The position numbers and the translations under genes were made by a program. A DNA stretch of 56,799 nt from Candidatus Kaiserbacteria bacterium RIFCSPHIGHO2_02_FULL_49_34 (GTDB taxonomy: Bacteria; Patescibacteriota; Minisyncoccia; Phycocordibacterales; UBA918): assembly GCA_001781205.1 (NCBI GenBank), contig MFLE01000018.1, forward strand, positions 1 to 56,799, given 5' to 3'. The notes below the pieces were generated by a model, which was not told the DNA's origin, made no database searches, and saw nothing but the letters and a program-made list of their open reading frames with translations. Positions 54,246 through 56,799 of the stretch are shown here, in pieces (within the stretch, counting starts at the first letter, position 1; each line of letters begins with the position of its first letter).

Positions 54246-55517
54246 ATGTTATTTGACATTAAAGCAATTAGTGCGGCAATAGACGCATTTGAAGAGGAAA
54301 AGGGTATTGACCGCACAACGATGATTTCTGCTATCGAAGCAGCGCTCGGCACCGCCTACAAGCGCGAGTACGGCAAGAAGGGGCAAATCGTTCGTGCACA
54401 TCTCGATATGGCAACGGGTGCAACAAAGTTCGAGCAGATTAAAACCGTCGTTGACGAATCAACCGTACGTATGGATGAAGAAGAGGAAGTGGAACTCCCC
54501 GCACACCTTCAAGGCGACCGTCCGCGCTTCGACCGTAACGAAGAAGTTGTTGAATACAACGAAGACGGCACGCTTAAAATTCCGCGCTACGAGCCAGAGC
54601 GTCATCTCCTTATCCAAGCGGCGAAGCTTATTAAGAAGAACGTGCAGCTCGGCGACGAACTCGTCTTTCCACTTGATGCACCTGATGAAGATTTTGGGCG
54701 CATCGCCGCACAGGCAGCGAAGCAGGTTGTCTTCCAGAAGGTGCGCGAAGCAGAGCGAGGCATCGCACTCAAGGAATTCGCAACCAAAGAAGGCGAAATC
54801 ATTGTTGGGCAAGTACAGCGTTTCGAACGCGGCAATCTCTATATTGAGCTCGGCCGTACCGTGGCAATTATGCCCTATGCAGAACAGATTCCTGGCGAAC
54901 GTTACAAGACCGGCGACCGCATTACTGCGCTCGTAGTTTCGGTTGAAGAAACGCCGCGTGGCATCTCGATTAAACTTTCTCGTGCACATCCAGACTTCCT
55001 TGTGAAGCTCTTCATGCGCGAAGTGCCAGAAATCGCCTCAGGCGAAGTTGTGGTCAAAGCAATCGCACGCGAAGCAGGGCAGCGATCAAAGATTGCCGTG
55101 GCGTCTGAAGACCCCGGACTCGACCCCGTCGGTGCACTTATTGGTCAGCGTGGCGTCCGCGTTTCTGCGGTAACTGGTGAACTCTCGGGCGAACGCGTCG
55201 ATGTTATTGAATGGATGGAAGACCCAATCGACATGATCGAAGCAGCGCTTTCACCAGCACGCATCGAAGACATCGAAATCCTCGAAGAAAACGAAGAAGG
55301 CTCCGTTATCCGTGGACATGCACGCGTTACGGTTGCTCCCGACCAACAGTCACTCGCCATTGGTCGTGCGGGGCAAAACGTCCGCCTCGCCGCAAAACTT
55401 ATCAACTGGAAAATCGACATCGAAGCATCAAAGAAAGAAGAGGAGGAAGATGAAGAAGAAAAACCTGAAGACGATATGGAAGAAATGATCGAAGACATCG
55501 TCGACGGCAAGGAATAA
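54246..55517 (+). CDS. nusA: Transcription termination/antitermination factor NusA
   Basis: FEEEKGIDRTTMISAIEAALGTAYKREYG, S1 (EGEIIVGQVQRFERGNLYIEL), KH (DPVGALIGQRGVRVSAVTGELSGERVDVIEW), acidic tail. Confidence 0.95.
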   Translation: MLFDIKAISAAIDAFEEEKGIDRTTMISAIEAALGTAYKREYGKKGQIVRAHLDMATGATKFEQIKTVVDESTVRMDEEEEVELPAHLQGDRPRFDRNEEVVEYNEDGTLKIPRYEPERHLLIQAAKLIKKNVQLGDELVFPLDAPDEDFGRIAAQAAKQVVFQKVREAERGIALKEFATKEGEIIVGQVQRFERGNLYIELGRTVAIMPYAEQIPGERYKTGDRITALVVSVEETPRGISIKLSRAHPDFLVKLFMREVPEIASGEVVVKAIAREAGQRSKIAVASEDPGLDPVGALIGQRGVRVSAVTGELSGERVDVIEWMEDPIDMIEAALSPARIEDIEILEENEEGSVIRGHARVTVAPDQQSLAIGRAGQNVRLAAKLINWKIDIEASKKEEEEDEEEKPEDDMEEMIEDIVDGKE

Positions 55518-55546
55518 AAACATTCTCAGTAACTAAGTAACTAACC

Positions 55547-56062
55547 ATGAATCTCTTACACGATATCCCAGCGGGAACCGCTGATGAAATGAACGTTGTC
55601 ATTGAAATTCCAAAGTTCTCAAAGAACAAGTACGAAATTGACAAAGCAACCGGCATGATTGCACTCGACCGCGTAATGCACTCAGCGCAGGATTATCCGT
55701 TTGACTACGGCTTCGTGCCACAGACACACTGGCATGATGGCGACGCACTCGATGTGGTGGTGCTCACCACATACCCGCTTCATCCCGGCATCCTCGTCCG
55801 TGTCCGTCCTGTTGCAATTATGGACATGATTGACGGCGGCGAAAATGACAACAAAGTCATTGCAGTCCCGCTCGACGACCCACGTTTCGACGGTGTAAAG
55901 GATCTCACCGACGTGAACCCGCACACCCTCAAAGAAATCGAACACTTTTTTGCAACCTACAAAAAGGTTCAGAACAAGTCCGTTGAGGTCGGCGGCTTCC
56001 GCAATGCAGAAGCAGCAAAAGAAGCCTTCGCAGAAGCAGTGGCGCTCTACAGCACAAAATAG
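55547..56062 (+). CDS. ppa: Inorganic pyrophosphatase (family I)
   Basis: KFSKNKYEIDKATGMIALDRVMHSAQDYPFDYGFVPQTHWHDGDALDVVVL. Confidence 0.96.
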   Translation: MNLLHDIPAGTADEMNVVIEIPKFSKNKYEIDKATGMIALDRVMHSAQDYPFDYGFVPQTHWHDGDALDVVVLTTYPLHPGILVRVRPVAIMDMIDGGENDNKVIAVPLDDPRFDGVKDLTDVNPHTLKEIEHFFATYKKVQNKSVEVGGFRNAEAAKEAFAEAVALYSTK

Positions 56063-56066
56063 CAAA

Positions 56067-56102
56067 CCAAAACTCCGCATATATTTGTATGTGGAGTTTT
56101 GT
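56067..56102. terminator. Hairpin CAAAACTCCGCATATA..TGTATGTGGAGTTTTG
   Basis: Imperfect inverted repeat. Confidence 0.7.
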
Positions 56103-56175
56103 ATTGCCGACGTGTTTGAAAAACGTCCACAGCCATATACTTGGTGTTTTTATAGTGTCGACATATAATACCCTC

Positions 56176-56799
56176 ATGAAAAATACCCAAGTATTTACAG
56201 CACTCGTCGCAATCGCTTTCATTCTCATTGTAGGCCTCGTCCTCCGCTACACAGGAGCAGCCGACGTCACCACCACCGCAGAAATCCAAAACGAACCACC
56301 AACCATCAACACACTCCGCTTCGCCACGACCGCATTTGACGCGGACGACCTCACTTCAACCGGCATCCTCCCCAGCGTAGGCAACACCCGCACCATCCAC
56401 ATAAACGGCCTCATCGAAGACAACAACGGAAAAACAGACATAGCAAGCTCAACAATCTCCCTCACCTTCTTCCGTACTACAAAAGGAAACACCTGTACCA
56501 CCGACCAAAACGACTGCTACCGTACCACTACCTGTACCTTCGACTACTCCCTCCTAAGCGAAACAGAACTCGCATACAACTGCCCCCTTGACCTTTCATA
56601 CTACATAGACGCAACAGACCCAGCAGGAGCATACGCTGACGACAACTGGACCGCAGAACTCACCATAGCTGACCAGGCAGGTTCACCCGCAACACTCGAA
56701 GCAACAATAGAAGTAAACTCTCTTCTTGCACTGAACCTCCCTGATGGTATTGACTACGGTACCCGCTCTCTCGGTGAACAATCAAGTAGTACTACCAAC
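56176..56799 (+). CDS. Secreted hypothetical protein, 3'-truncated by window end (not in ORF track)
   Basis: Open frame MKNTQVFTALVAIAFILIVGLVLRYTG...CTTDQNDCYRTTTCTFDY...YNCPLDL...; TATAAT 6 nt before ATG. Confidence 0.7.
   Translation, partial: MKNTQVFTALVAIAFILIVGLVLRYTGAADVTTTAEIQNEPPTINTLRFATTAFDADDLTSTGILPSVGNTRTIHINGLIEDNNGKTDIASSTISLTFFRTTKGNTCTTDQNDCYRTTTCTFDYSLLSETELAYNCPLDLSYYIDATDPAGAYADDNWTAELTIADQAGSPATLEATIEVNSLLALNLPDGIDYGTRSLGEQSSSTTN

Noticed and set aside
1-56799. CRISPR array, rRNA, transposase/IS, prophage structural module
   Set aside because: No regularly spaced direct repeats with spacers, no rRNA segments, and no transposase or capsid motifs seen; S74 domain alone is not evidence of a prophage.

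Overview
The window reads as a chromosomal segment of a Patescibacteria/CPR genome, most likely Parcubacteria-like; this is inferred from gene content and no 16S is present. Housekeeping genes: mreB, murB, dnaX, ruvB, yebC-like, dprA, infC-rpmI-rplT, gap, ruvC, map, ruvX, hisS, ileS, nusA, ppa, type IV pilus pieces, cell-wall enzymes and large surface proteins. RNA genes: tRNA-Ala(TGC, partial), tRNA-Met/Ile2(CAT), tRNA-Phe(GAA) and tRNA-Arg(TCT). Main second-look items: (1) structured intergenic elements downstream of tRNA-Ala and tRNA-Phe. Both are bracketed by inverted exact 18-nt copies of the tRNA 3' tail starting right after T-loop GTTC, and share conserved cores (GAACGCCGGAG ... GAGGCGGG ... 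GCTTAG-hairpin-ACTTAGC ... GTGACC). (2) Related intergenic palindrome families with variable, compensating stems and conserved loops (GTACTTAGGTACGGYTCC; ATCTTTCAAACGAGYGAG...GAAGCGAAGCGTC; TARTGGTTAAAATYGATTTTAACCAYTA). (3) An IleRS carrying an apparently intact histidine-phosphatase domain inserted in its catalytic half. (4) A tRNA-Arg-adjacent, AT-rich cassette: chorismatase/RidA-like protein, a beta-propeller-like protein, and a phosphoribosyltransferase/PQQ-propeller fusion. (5) A PNAG/PGA-like GT2 / NodB lipoprotein / beta-barrel-like operon with strong Shine-Dalgarno sites. (6) Widespread TGGTATACT-N6-10-ATG, suggesting mainly leaderless mRNAs. No CRISPR array, rRNA or transposase was recognised. 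All family names come from reading motifs by eye; no database search was run.
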